The position numbers were made by a program, and so were the translations under genes. A stretch of DNA of 64,000 nt. It comes from Mycobacterium saskatchewanense. GTDB lineage: Bacteria > Actinomycetota > Actinomycetes > Mycobacteriales > Mycobacteriaceae. Positions within the stretch are counted from its first letter, which is position 1. Every line of letters starts with the position of its first letter. Below the pieces are notes generated by a model, which was not told where the DNA came from, searched no databases, and was given only the letters and a program-made list of their open reading frames with translations. The stretch spans positions 558,001 to 622,000 of the forward strand of contig NZ_AP022573.1 of assembly GCF_010729105.1 (NCBI RefSeq). Direction: 5' to 3'. This document shows, in pieces, positions 27,222 to 36,414 of the stretch.

Positions 27222-28079
27222 ATGGTCGATTTCCAGACGTCGATGAACCCACGCGTGCACACCGTATTGCGCGCCGCGGTGCGCGCTTCGGCCCCCCGCC
27301 CCACCGCGGCCAGGCGGGCCGCCAAGGACTTTCAGCAACCACTGGTGCCCGCGGTGCGCTCCGAGATCCGCTGGGCGTTCACCCCGCCACGGACCTGGCT
27401 GATGGGCGTGCTCGCCAACATCTTTTTCGCCGCGGCGTGGTTGCTGGTGCAGCCGCTGGCCCCGCTCGGCCCCCACCACAACGATTGGGTGGTCCTGGTC
27501 GGCACGTACTTCTCCTCGTGGGTGCTCGCCGACGTGACCACGACGAATTTCCTGGGTGCCGACCACTACCGCGTCCGCCAGGCGATGGCCGACGGCGTGC
27601 CGTTCTGGCGGGTGCTCCTGGTCAAGAACCTGGCCCTGCTGGTGATCGTTGGGCTGCCGACCCTGGCGGCGGCGATGGCGCTGACGCTGTGGCTGGAAAA
27701 CCCCGCTCGGCTGGCCATCACCGTGCCCACCGTGGCGGTGCCCATCATCTCGTGGGTCGGGGTGGGCAACTTCATTTCCGTGTTGCACCCGGTGGGGGTC
27801 GAGCCGCTGATCCGCCGCTGGCGTCAGCGGCGCGACCGGCGGCGCACCGTCGGGTGGCTGCTGGCCCTGACCCTGCCCTACGCGCTGTACTACGTCGCCG
27901 ATCCGATGAACGGCGTGGAGCACCGGGTGTTGTGGAATCAGGTACCCGCCATGATCTGGCCGGTGTTCGGGCGCGACACGAAGAGTTTCGTGCACCTCGC
28001 GATTGCCGTGGGGGTGTGGCTGGGAGGGACCGTGGCGGCGCTGTGGTGGGTCCGGCGGCGGGGCCTGGAAATTCAGTGA
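27222..28079 (+). CDS. polytopic membrane protein of unknown function
   Basis: A 285-residue protein with a basic N-terminal region of about 45 residues and then about six hydrophobic segments (for example LMGVLANIFFAAAWLLVQPL, LALLVIVGLPTLAAAMALTL, FVHLAIAVGVWLGGTVAALW). It ends in a positively charged tail (WVRRRGLEIQ). No transport signature or enzymatic motif is recognisable. The layout recalls membrane components of ABC-2-like systems, but no ATPase gene is nearby, so I do not assign a function. ATG 27222 follows GGAG; an internal ATG six codons later is an alternative. It is divergent from the flavoprotein gene. Confidence 0.75.
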   Translation: MVDFQTSMNPRVHTVLRAAVRASAPRPTAARRAAKDFQQPLVPAVRSEIRWAFTPPRTWLMGVLANIFFAAAWLLVQPLAPLGPHHNDWVVLVGTYFSSWVLADVTTTNFLGADHYRVRQAMADGVPFWRVLLVKNLALLVIVGLPTLAAAMALTLWLENPARLAITVPTVAVPIISWVGVGNFISVLHPVGVEPLIRRWRQRRDRRRTVGWLLALTLPYALYYVADPMNGVEHRVLWNQVPAMIWPVFGRDTKSFVHLAIAVGVWLGGTVAALWWVRRRGLEIQ

Positions 28080-28098
28080 GGCTCGGGCCCGGCGCCGA

Positions 28099-29790
28099 CT
28101 ATCGGGCCGCCGCGTCCCGCCCAGCGATGTAGCCGTACACCAGCCCCTGCGCGATCGTCGCGCCCGCTCCGGGATACGTCGTTCCGAATGCATTGGCGGC
28201 GGTGTTGCCGATCGCGTACAGGCCGGCGACGGGGCCGCCGTCCTCGCGCAATACCCGCGCGCGCTCGTCGGCCTTGAGCCCGCCGCAGGTGCCGAGGTCG
28301 CTGAGCACCACCTTGACCGCATAGAACGGGCCTTTGCGCAGCGGACGCAGATTGGGGTTGGGCGTGACGGTCGGGTCGCCGTAGTAGCGGTCGTAAGCGC
28401 TGCGGCCCCGGCCGAAATCGGGATCCTGTCCGGCGCAGGCGCTTTCGTTGAACCGAGTCATGGTCGCGGTGAACTCCGGCACCGGCACACCGATCGCCGC
28501 GGCCAGCCCGGCGAAGCTGTCGGCCCGCGCCGCGATGCCAGCGTCGTACCAGGGCTGCGGGACCTTCATGCGCGGAAAGAGTTGGGCACCGAAGACGTAA
28601 CTGTTGCGGTATTGCTGGTCGAAGACGATCCACATCGCCTCGACCGGGCTGCCCGACCGTTCCAGCTCGAGCAGCCGCTGGCCGAAGGACATGTAGTCCG
28701 CGGACTCGTTGGCGAACCGGCGGCCGCTCTGGTCGACGATCAGGCAGCCGGGCAGCGACCGTTCGGCCAGCATCACCGCGGGCGGCTTGCCGGGGAGTGG
28801 CGCGACGGCGGGGAACCACCACGCCTGGTTCATCAGATCGGTGCCGGCGCCCCGTTCCTGCGCCGCGCGGATCCCCTCGCCGGTGTTCGTCTCGGCGCCG
28901 AGGCTCAGGTTGGCGCCCAGCGACTCCGACTGGAATTTCCACCGCATGTCCATGTTGTGGTCGAACCCGCCGGTGGCCAGCACCACCCCGCGCCGCGCGG
29001 TGATGGTCACGTCGCGGCCGCCGTGGTCGACGACGGCTCCAGTCACGCGGTCTGCGCCGCCGGCGAGGCGAAGCAGCGTGGTGTCCGTCCACACCGGAAT
29101 GCCGGCCCGCAGCACGCCCGCGAAGAGGCCGGCCATCAAGGCCTGACCGCCCGCCGCGTAGCGCCGGCCCAGCAGCTGCCCGCCCACGCCCTGCGCGACG
29201 CGCCTGGCGAACGTCGGAATCCCCTTGCGCGGCACCCGTGTCACCAGGTTCATCCAGCGGTAGTCCGCCCCCGTCGTCGGTATCGAGACGCCCGCCTCCA
29301 GCACACCCGGCCGCAGCCGGCTGCGGTGTTCCCCGAGGATCGACAGGTCCAGCGGGCGACACTCGCACGTCCGGCCCGCGGCGCTGCCGCCCGGTTCCTC
29401 CGGATGGTAGTCGGAGTAGTCGCGAGCCCAGAACAGGCGCAGCGAGGTCGTCCGGCGCAGCATCGCGACCGTCGCGGGGACCTGGGCGAGGAATGTGGCC
29501 GATCGTTGGTGCGGCGCCGAGCCCGCGACCACGGAGTCCAGGTAGATGCCGGCGCGCTCGGCGGTGTCGTTGGCACCGGCGTCGCGCAACACCGGGGACG
29601 CTGGCAGCCACAGCGCGCCGCCGGAACGTGCGGTCGATCCGCCGACGTAAGAGGACTTCTCGACGATCAGCACCGAAAGCCCGGCTTCATGGGCGGCTAA
29701 CGCGGCGGCCGTGCCGGTGCCCGATCCGACCACCAGCAGGTCCACGGCGGTATCGGACACCGGAAGCCCGGCGGGGATCGTGGTGTGCAC
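28099..29790 (-). CDS. KstD-like FAD-binding dehydrogenase (3-oxosteroid 1-dehydrogenase family)
   Basis: A 563-residue flavoprotein, the same length as I recall for M. tuberculosis KstD. The FAD-binding N-terminus is LLVVGSGTGTAAALAAHEAG, followed by EKSSYVGGSTARSGGALW. The substrate-domain block GRSAYDRYYGDPTVTPNPNL is shared with KstD, and the C-terminus GTTYPGAGATIAQGLVYGY keeps the Tyr-x3-Gly pair that holds the 3-keto group. The expected reaction is 1,2-dehydrogenation of a 3-ketosteroid, giving with 9-hydroxylation the B-ring opening. Its divergent neighbour is a KshA-like 9-hydroxylase, which supports this strongly. It is probably a paralogue of the main kstD, so substrate preference may differ. 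Confidence 0.85.
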   Translation of the reverse strand: MHTTIPAGLPVSDTAVDLLVVGSGTGTAAALAAHEAGLSVLIVEKSSYVGGSTARSGGALWLPASPVLRDAGANDTAERAGIYLDSVVAGSAPHQRSATFLAQVPATVAMLRRTTSLRLFWARDYSDYHPEEPGGSAAGRTCECRPLDLSILGEHRSRLRPGVLEAGVSIPTTGADYRWMNLVTRVPRKGIPTFARRVAQGVGGQLLGRRYAAGGQALMAGLFAGVLRAGIPVWTDTTLLRLAGGADRVTGAVVDHGGRDVTITARRGVVLATGGFDHNMDMRWKFQSESLGANLSLGAETNTGEGIRAAQERGAGTDLMNQAWWFPAVAPLPGKPPAVMLAERSLPGCLIVDQSGRRFANESADYMSFGQRLLELERSGSPVEAMWIVFDQQYRNSYVFGAQLFPRMKVPQPWYDAGIAARADSFAGLAAAIGVPVPEFTATMTRFNESACAGQDPDFGRGRSAYDRYYGDPTVTPNPNLRPLRKGPFYAVKVVLSDLGTCGGLKADERARVLREDGGPVAGLYAIGNTAANAFGTTYPGAGATIAQGLVYGYIAGRDAAAR

Positions 29791-29815
29791 GGTGAGAACG
29801 GTATGTCGGGGCAGT

Positions 29816-29843
29816 GCTTGCGAGGAAGGGCTTGCGAGGAAGG
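29816..29843. repeat. 14-bp tandem duplication in the KstD/KshA intergenic region
   Basis: The unit GCTTGCGAGGAAGG occurs twice head to tail. It lies in the 101-bp gap between the divergent KstD-like and KshA-like genes and so alters spacing of their promoters. No KstR-type palindrome is evident in this gap. Confidence 0.7.
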
Positions 29844-29891
29844 GGAAGAAGCCGCTCCCGGAATCGGAGGGGCAGGGGTTAAATCATCCCT

Positions 29892-31031
29892 ATGACAGCG
29901 CAGTCAGATGTCGAGGTCCGACACATCGAAGCGCGGCCCGTGCCGACGCGGTTCGCCCGAGGCTGGCACTGCCTGGGCCTGGCCCGGGACTTCGGTGACG
30001 GCAAGCCGCACCCAATCAACGCCTTCGGCCAGAAACTGGTCGTCTTTCGCGGGTCGGACGGCGACATCAACGTGCTCGACGGGTACTGCCGGCACATGGG
30101 AGGGGACCTGTCCGAGGGCGAGGTCAAGGGCAACGAGATCGCCTGTCCCTTCCACGACTGGCGCTGGAGCGGCGACGGGCGGTGCAAGCAGGTGCCGTAC
30201 GCCCGGCGCACCCCGCGGCTGGCCCGCACCCGAGCCTGGACCACGCTGCAACAGGACGGCATGTTGTTCCTGTGGAACGACCCGGAGGGCAACGCGCCGC
30301 CGCCGGAGATCACCATCCCGCGCATCCAGGGCGCGACGAGCGACGGGTGGACCGACTGGCACTGGTACACCACCGTCGTGCGAAGCAACTGCCGCGAAAT
30401 CATCGACAACGTGGTCGATATGGCGCACTTCTTCTACATCCACGGCTCGCTGCCCACCTATTTCAAGAACATCTTCGAGGGGCATGTGGCGACGCAATAC
30501 ATGAACGGCGAGGGCCGGCCCGATCTGGGGGGCACGGTGGGTGCCGAGATGCTCGGCACCACCTCGGTCGCCTCTTACTACGGCCCGTCCTTCATGATCG
30601 ACGACCTGACCTACCACTACCGCACCGGTGATGCGCACTCGATCCTGATCAATTGCCATTACCCGATCGACGCGAATTCCTTTGTGCTGCAATACGGCAT
30701 CATCGTGAAGAAGTCGGAGGGCATGCCCGCGGACCAGGCCATGCAGACCGCGATCAAACTCGGCGACTACATCAAGCTGGGATTCGAACAGGACGTGCAG
30801 ATCTGGCGACACAAGGCACGCATCGACAATCCACTGCTGGTCGAGGAGGACGGGCCGGTCTACCAGCTGCGCCGCTGGTATGAACAGTTCTACGTCGACG
30901 CCGCCGACGTGACGCCGGATATGGTGGACCGCTTCGAATTCGAGCTCGACACCAGCCGGCCCTACGAGGCCTGGATGAAAGAGGTCCAGGACAACATGGC
31001 GACCCACCCGGCCGGGGTAGGTCCGGCGTGA
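29892..31031 (+). CDS. Rieske oxygenase, KshA-like 3-ketosteroid 9-alpha-hydroxylase oxygenase subunit
   Basis: A 379-residue Rieske non-heme iron oxygenase, near the length of KshA. The [2Fe-2S] ligands are in GYCRHMGGDLSEG and ACPFHDWRWSGDGRC. The mononuclear iron site is the DNVVDMAHFFYIHGS block with the third ligand Asp in EQDVQIWRHKARIDNP. FVLQYGIIV, VYQLRRWYEQFYVDAADV and the PTRFARGWHCLGLARDF start also closely resemble KshA. The enzyme would hydroxylate C9 of a 3-ketosteroid with electrons from a KshB-type reductase, which is not encoded here. It is divergent from the KstD-like gene and overlaps the following small gene by one base. Confidence 0.88.
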   Translation: MTAQSDVEVRHIEARPVPTRFARGWHCLGLARDFGDGKPHPINAFGQKLVVFRGSDGDINVLDGYCRHMGGDLSEGEVKGNEIACPFHDWRWSGDGRCKQVPYARRTPRLARTRAWTTLQQDGMLFLWNDPEGNAPPPEITIPRIQGATSDGWTDWHWYTTVVRSNCREIIDNVVDMAHFFYIHGSLPTYFKNIFEGHVATQYMNGEGRPDLGGTVGAEMLGTTSVASYYGPSFMIDDLTYHYRTGDAHSILINCHYPIDANSFVLQYGIIVKKSEGMPADQAMQTAIKLGDYIKLGFEQDVQIWRHKARIDNPLLVEEDGPVYQLRRWYEQFYVDAADVTPDMVDRFEFELDTSRPYEAWMKEVQDNMATHPAGVGPA

Positions 31032-31318
31032 TGACGCTGCATTCCCCGGTCAGGACGGACAACCGGCTCGACAAGATGCCCATGGCCCCGGTGGCATGCC
31101 GCAATTGCGGCGCCCAAGTGCTGGCCCGCAAAAGCAGCTGGAACCAGACCAGCGTGCAATGGAACGCCGAGGCGACCGCCCGGTGCGCCGAGCTCGCCGA
31201 GGCGCGCAAGATCTCCCCGCACGCCGGCCGGGCGGTGTTCGTGGTGTGCTCGGCGCTGAGCGAGTCGATTGTGGACGCGGTGCGGCGGGGCGCCCTGTCG
31301 ATCGTGGACGACGCCTAA
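31031..31318 (+). CDS. small two-cysteine protein coupled to the KshA-like gene
   Basis: A 95-residue soluble protein. Its ATG at 31031 uses the last base of the KshA-like stop codon, so translation is coupled; a GTG one codon earlier is the alternative start. The N-terminal half carries CRNCGAQVLARKSSWNQTSV, which looks like half of a zinc-ribbon or rubredoxin-like knuckle. A single later Cys follows (ATARCAELAEARKI), with one more in FVVCSALSES. The C-terminal half is probably helical. I do not know its function. Position suggests an accessory factor for the oxygenase; too few cysteines remain for a standard ferredoxin. Confidence 0.75.
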   Translation: MTLHSPVRTDNRLDKMPMAPVACRNCGAQVLARKSSWNQTSVQWNAEATARCAELAEARKISPHAGRAVFVVCSALSESIVDAVRRGALSIVDDA

Positions 31319-31377
31319 CCGGTTACGCCCGCGATCGAACTGCCAAGGTCTAACGTCGCTCCTTCTCCGCGAGCGGC

Positions 31378-34300
31378 TCACGGATGATCTTTGACGACCT
31401 CCGGCGCGGCGCGATGTTGGTGTTGATGTTGGTCCAGCAATTTCAGCGCACGCGCGGCCTTTGCCGGGGCCGTCAGGACTGCAGCATGCGGCGCACGGGA
31501 GCGTTTGTGCTGCGGCTCGGAGGCTGCGCCGGTCGGCTGTTCGTCGGGTGCCTGGGCCTCGTGGAGGGGTGACTCCGCGTCGCGGTGCCCCGACCGCAAC
31601 CGATTGGTGGCGGCGACGGCGAGGACCGCGGCCGCGGCGGTGCCCAGCCCTTGGGCCCAGCCCACCGGGCCGACCGGTGTGCAGCCCAGGAGCTGGCTGA
31701 CCCCCGGGGTGGTGATCAACGCCGTGAACGCGGCGAAGGACCCGGTGGCCGTGAGCAACACCAACGGCGCATGTGAGTCGACCACAGTCTGGCCGAGCTC
31801 GACGGCCACCAGCGAGATCAACGCGACGGTGGAGGCCCGCTGCGGCAGCCCGGTGACCGACGCCATCAGCCAGGCCGTCGTCGCGGCGGCGGCCGTGAGC
31901 GTCCCGCGCGTCACAACGGCTCGCCGTAGCGCGCGTTCGTCGATGCCGCGACCGACGCGCTGCACCTGCCCGGCGGGCGTGCTGACGGCGACGGCGGTGG
32001 CGGGTAACGCGTCGGTGAGCATGTTGATCAGCAACAACTGGCGGGTGTTCAGTGGCGACATCCCCGTCAGTGCCGTGCCGATGACGGAGAAGACCACCTC
32101 GCCGGCGTTGCCGCCGAGCAGGCCGGTCACGGCGGCCTGCACCCCCCGCCACAGTCGCCGTCCCTCATCGATGGCGGCCACGAGAGTCTCGATGCGACCG
32201 TCAGTCAGCACGAGGTCGGCGGTCGTATGGGCGGAGTCGCTGCCGCGTGCGACCACGCCGACGCCGACGCTCGCGGCCCGGATCGCCGCCGCGTCGTTGG
32301 CGCCGTCACCCACCATGGCGCAGACCCGCCCGGACCGTTCGAGCGTCTGAACCACCTGCACCTTGTTCTCCGGTGACATCCGGGCAAAGATCACTCGTTC
32401 GGATACCGCACGCTGCTGATCCTGGCGGGACAGGGCGTTCCATTCCGACCCGGTGATCACCTGCTCCGCACTCACCGGCACGCCCAGCTCGCGGGCGATC
32501 GCGGCGGCGGTGACGGGATGGTCGCCGGTGATGAGCCGGATGGACACGCCACGGTCGGCCAGGTCGGCCAGCAACTGCGGCGCCTGGGGGCGCGGTGTGT
32601 CCGAGAGCCCGAGGAACCCGGTCAGCGTCAACCCCGTGCCGCACAGCGCTTCGATGCGGTCGGGGTCTTTCCGCACCGAGCGCGCCTGTTGTGCGCTCAA
32701 GCGCCGCTGAGCCACGGCGATCGTCCGCAGCCCCGCGGTCGTCAGGGCGGAGACCGCGTCATCGACCTCCGGGCCGACGGACCCGCAGGCCGCCAACACC
32801 ACCTCCGGTGCGCCCTTGACGGTCAACTCCGTGCCCGTCATCGACGCCGACAACGCTCTGCCGGAACGGAACGGCAGATGAGCATCCGGTTCGGGACGCC
32901 GATCGGGACCCGCCGCCTCGTCCGCCGCTTTGATGATGGCCTCGTCGGTGGCATGCACGTGCGGGTTGCCGTCGTCGGCCGGCGCGGCCTGGGCGGCGTA
33001 CCGCAGGACGTCACCGCGGGAATGTTCCGCCACCGGACGCACCTCGGCGACTCGAAGTCGGTTTTCGCTCAGTGTCCCGGTCTTGTCGAAGCAGACCACC
33101 TCGACGCGACCCAGCGCCTCGGCCGCCCGGGGCACCCGCACCAGCGCCCCCACTTCGCCCAACCGCTGCGCCGACGCGGACTGCGCGAGCGTCGCCATCA
33201 AGGGCATTCCCTCGGGGATGGCCGCCACGGCGACCGCGATCGCGCTACCCAGGGCTTGGCGCAGGCCGCCGGCGCGCAACAGGCCGAGTGCACCGACCAG
33301 GACGCCGCCGCCCGCGCTGAAGGGGAACGCCCGGCTCATCAGGTGGCTGAGTTGATGATGGAGCCCGACGGTCGGCAGCTCACCGGAGGCCAGTTCGGCC
33401 GCGCGACGCGTCTGGGTGTCGGCCCCCACCGCGGTGACCAACGCGACCGCGGTACCCGCCACGACCGTGGTGCCGGCATAGATCATGCAGCGACGCTCGG
33501 CCAATTCCGCCCCCGGTGTGGCCGCGGTCTGCTTCTGCACCGACAGGGACTCGCCGGTCAGCGACGATTCGTCGACCTCGAGGTCGTGTGCCTCGATCAC
33601 GCGGGCGTCCGCGGGCACCACCTCGTCGCTGCGCACCTCGATCACGTCACCGGGCCGCAACCGCTCGACGAGGACTTCGCGGTGGCTGCGCACAGCGTCC
33701 GGCCCCTCGATGACCAGCCGCGCCGGCGGGGCCTGCTGGGCCAACAGGCGGTTCAGCCGGTTCTCGGCCCGAAGCTGTTGGGCGGTCGACAGCAGCGCGT
33801 TTCCGGTCAGCACCGTGCCGACCAGCATCGCGTCGGTCGGTGACCCCAACACCGCGGTGGCCGCCGAACATAATCCGAGCAGCGGGGTCAACGGGTCACC
33901 GGTCAGCTCGGCGGCCGCGGCCCTGGCGAACTCCCACGCCGCGGCGCGCCGTCCGCCTTCGGCGCCGTCAGATTGGGTCGTGGCATCCTCGTCGGGGTCG
34001 CGGAGCGCCGCCAGCACGTCGCGAACCTGTTCGGCCGACATCGCGTGCCACTCGTACGCCGGCGCCGGGCGGGGAATCGGCATCTGGATGGTGCTACGGG
34101 CCAGCAAATATCCCGATAGCAACCCCGCGACGGCGCCGATGGTCACCGGACCTGGCCCGCGGAACCTGCGCACCCCGGGCACCATGAACAGTGCGCCCAG
34201 GGCCGAAGCGCCCGCCGATATCGCGATGCCCTGCTGGCTGGCCCTCCTGGCCGCGGGCATCGCATGGAACACTCGCCACGCGCCGGCCAGGTCGCCCAGC

Positions 34301-35865
34301 ATCAGGTCCGCGTTCCAGGGCGGCGCGCCGTCGGCCGTCGGTCTGACGCCCAGCGCCACGTCGGCAGCCGAAAGCGCATGGCCGGCGGCCGACGACAGCG
34401 CGGCGACGACGTGACCGTCGCGCTGCAGGTCGGACACCGCGTCGGCGAGTGCGCCGTCGATGCCGCCCGTGCCGACCGGGAGGATGTCGTCGAACGCCGG
34501 ACGCAGGTCGCCGAGCAAATCGGTGTCGACCGACACCAGCCGCGCGCCGGAGTCGCGCGCCTGGGCGATCACCGCCGACGCCAGCGGGTGCGGGGCCGGG
34601 GCGAAAAGCGCCTCGGCGGCGCCGTCGGAGTCATCGCGCGACGCCGGGTCGACGCGGTGCCAGCCCGGTGCCGGGCACCCGTCGAGCAGTTCTTGGGCAA
34701 GGGCCCAGGCTTTCGGTAATTCGCCGTCGCGTGCACCGCGGACGCGCACCACCCGCATTCGTTCGCTGCAGAGCACGCGCGGATCGATCAGCAGTGCGTC
34801 CACCCGGTCGAGCCGGCGCAAGCTCTCCGGCCGCAGTGGCAGGACCGCGTGCCGGTCCGCCAAGCCCCGTCCTAATGTGGTCGCGAACGCCTCATGTGTG
34901 GTGCGCATCGCCTTCGGCGAGGCCGCCAAAGCCGCGTTCGAAGCCATCGTGACGTTGCGGGTGAGGCCCCCGGCCAGGCCGACACCAATCAGCTGCACCC
35001 ACGCGACGCGCTTGCCGTGACGTTCGATCGGGCCCGCCGGTGCGGGCACCGGGCGTGGCAGCCGCTGCATTTCCGACTCGTCGGCATGCCGGGCCAGTTC
35101 CGGCTCGTAGCGGGCCCACGCCCGCGCGGCGGCCCGGCACTCGGCGGCCTTGAAAGCCTGTGTCGCCAGGTCGACCGCCAGCTTCGCCGGCGAGAACGTG
35201 ACAACGTGGGCGGAGGTGCCGAACACCGACAATGCGGTGTCGGTCGCGCCAGGGCCGATCCCGCCCTCGAGCGCCCTGCGCAGCCACGGTTGATGATTCG
35301 CGATCGCCGACACCGCCTCGACCGCGACCGGGGCCGCCGGCAAGCGCAACGCGCGACCGGCGATTGCGACCGCGAATCCGGCGGCATTAACCGCTACCAT
35401 CGCGCCGCGGGCGGCCAGCAGCAACCCATCCCCGGGCAAGCTGTCCGAACGCGGGGAATCGCCTACACCAGAACCCCTTTCGGTGTCATCGAGCACCGAA
35501 CACAGGTCGTTCAGCGACACCTCGTCGTCGTCGACCTCGACAACCACCCGCGACAGCGGGCGGTTCACAACGGCATCCGTGACACCGGGTTGCGCGCGCA
35601 GTGCTTTCACGACGGCGCGGCCACGCGCCGCCCCACGCGTGCCATCGAGGCCGCGAACCTCGATCCAGATGCGGCCGTCGCCGCGTCCGCAGCGCCGGGT
35701 CAGCGTCGAGCGCGAAATCTCACCCGACAGCACCTTCGCGCCCATCCGGACGGGCAGAGCGGCGAGATCAAGGCCGGCGGTCGTCAACTTGCCGGCCGCG
35801 CCGCCAAGTCCCGCGGCGGTCTCGAGCCCCATCGACACCGCCCGCAGCGGCGAAAGCTGTCGCAC
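31378..35865 (-). CDS. ctpI: CtpI-type cation-transporting P-type ATPase with degenerate N-terminal module
   Basis: A very long P-type ATPase (about 1495 residues). The C-terminal half is a complete pump: SSLTGESLSVQKQ in the actuator domain, AIPEGMPLMATLAQ in helix M4, phosphorylation site VCFDKTGTLSENRL (Asp about 927), and VGDGANDAAAIRAA in the hinge. It resembles P2-type pumps, so an alkali or alkaline-earth cation is likelier than a soft metal, but the ion is not settled. The N-terminal half has an HMA-like region (residues about 60-130) and a second ATPase-like module with lost catalytic motifs (see findings). GTG 35865 follows AAGGGG at 6 bases; a TTG two codons earlier is the alternative. 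Confidence 0.88.
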   Translation of the reverse strand: MRQLSPLRAVSMGLETAAGLGGAAGKLTTAGLDLAALPVRMGAKVLSGEISRSTLTRRCGRGDGRIWIEVRGLDGTRGAARGRAVVKALRAQPGVTDAVVNRPLSRVVVEVDDDEVSLNDLCSVLDDTERGSGVGDSPRSDSLPGDGLLLAARGAMVAVNAAGFAVAIAGRALRLPAAPVAVEAVSAIANHQPWLRRALEGGIGPGATDTALSVFGTSAHVVTFSPAKLAVDLATQAFKAAECRAAARAWARYEPELARHADESEMQRLPRPVPAPAGPIERHGKRVAWVQLIGVGLAGGLTRNVTMASNAALAASPKAMRTTHEAFATTLGRGLADRHAVLPLRPESLRRLDRVDALLIDPRVLCSERMRVVRVRGARDGELPKAWALAQELLDGCPAPGWHRVDPASRDDSDGAAEALFAPAPHPLASAVIAQARDSGARLVSVDTDLLGDLRPAFDDILPVGTGGIDGALADAVSDLQRDGHVVAALSSAAGHALSAADVALGVRPTADGAPPWNADLMLGDLAGAWRVFHAMPAARRASQQGIAISAGASALGALFMVPGVRRFRGPGPVTIGAVAGLLSGYLLARSTIQMPIPRPAPAYEWHAMSAEQVRDVLAALRDPDEDATTQSDGAEGGRRAAAWEFARAAAAELTGDPLTPLLGLCSAATAVLGSPTDAMLVGTVLTGNALLSTAQQLRAENRLNRLLAQQAPPARLVIEGPDAVRSHREVLVERLRPGDVIEVRSDEVVPADARVIEAHDLEVDESSLTGESLSVQKQTAATPGAELAERRCMIYAGTTVVAGTAVALVTAVGADTQTRRAAELASGELPTVGLHHQLSHLMSRAFPFSAGGGVLVGALGLLRAGGLRQALGSAIAVAVAAIPEGMPLMATLAQSASAQRLGEVGALVRVPRAAEALGRVEVVCFDKTGTLSENRLRVAEVRPVAEHSRGDVLRYAAQAAPADDGNPHVHATDEAIIKAADEAAGPDRRPEPDAHLPFRSGRALSASMTGTELTVKGAPEVVLAACGSVGPEVDDAVSALTTAGLRTIAVAQRRLSAQQARSVRKDPDRIEALCGTGLTLTGFLGLSDTPRPQAPQLLADLADRGVSIRLITGDHPVTAAAIARELGVPVSAEQVITGSEWNALSRQDQQRAVSERVIFARMSPENKVQVVQTLERSGRVCAMVGDGANDAAAIRAASVGVGVVARGSDSAHTTADLVLTDGRIETLVAAIDEGRRLWRGVQAAVTGLLGGNAGEVVFSVIGTALTGMSPLNTRQLLLINMLTDALPATAVAVSTPAGQVQRVGRGIDERALRRAVVTRGTLTAAAATTAWLMASVTGLPQRASTVALISLVAVELGQTVVDSHAPLVLLTATGSFAAFTALITTPGVSQLLGCTPVGPVGWAQGLGTAAAAVLAVAATNRLRSGHRDAESPLHEAQAPDEQPTGAASEPQHKRSRAPHAAVLTAPAKAARALKLLDQHQHQHRAAPEVVKDHP

Positions 35866-36414
35866 GCGCAACCCCTTTCCGGCCCATCTCGATTGGTTGC
35901 TTCGCGGTTATTCGCGGAGGAGGCCGCCGATCGGCGTTGGTCGCGGCCACAAACCTGACCAACCTATCCCTTGGGCAAGGGGTCCAGCAACTTGCGCAGA
36001 ATCCGCGTAACGAACATGTAAAAACTCATCGCCGCTGTTGGGCGGTTTGATCAAAATGTTCGGGTCCCCTGATCCATTTCTGTAGCAAACCCTAATCGGG
36101 CGTTGTGCTTACGGGTCCGTCGGCGCAAACACCGTGGCGACCCCTCGGGCGTTAACGCCATTGCGCTGGCTGCGGGCCGCCGAACCGCCGCGCCCCGCCA
36201 CGGGCGGCGAATACCTAGCCGGCCGCGCACACCGCCGGCGCGCCGGGCCGGCGGCGCTTTGATAAGCGCAATGTATGTCGCCATAGCAAAGCGCTCTTGG
36301 ACAGCGTCCGAGACGGGGCGTGATCATGGGGCGTTCCCACCACGTGACCCCCGGCGACACGGCACCCGGTTGTTAATGTCACCCCGCGGTCCACCGTCCA
36401 GACAGGATGTCACA
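35866..36414. other. 549-bp non-coding region between ctpI and the cutinase gene
   Basis: I find no supportable gene here; open frames are short and lack ribosome binding sites. Two palindromes stand out: CCCTTG-GG-CAAGGG (35968-35981) near the ctpI start, and the perfect GGCGTTAACGCC (36148-36159). The region must hold the ctpI promoter and the cutinase promoter, but I cannot place either firmly. Confidence 0.6.
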
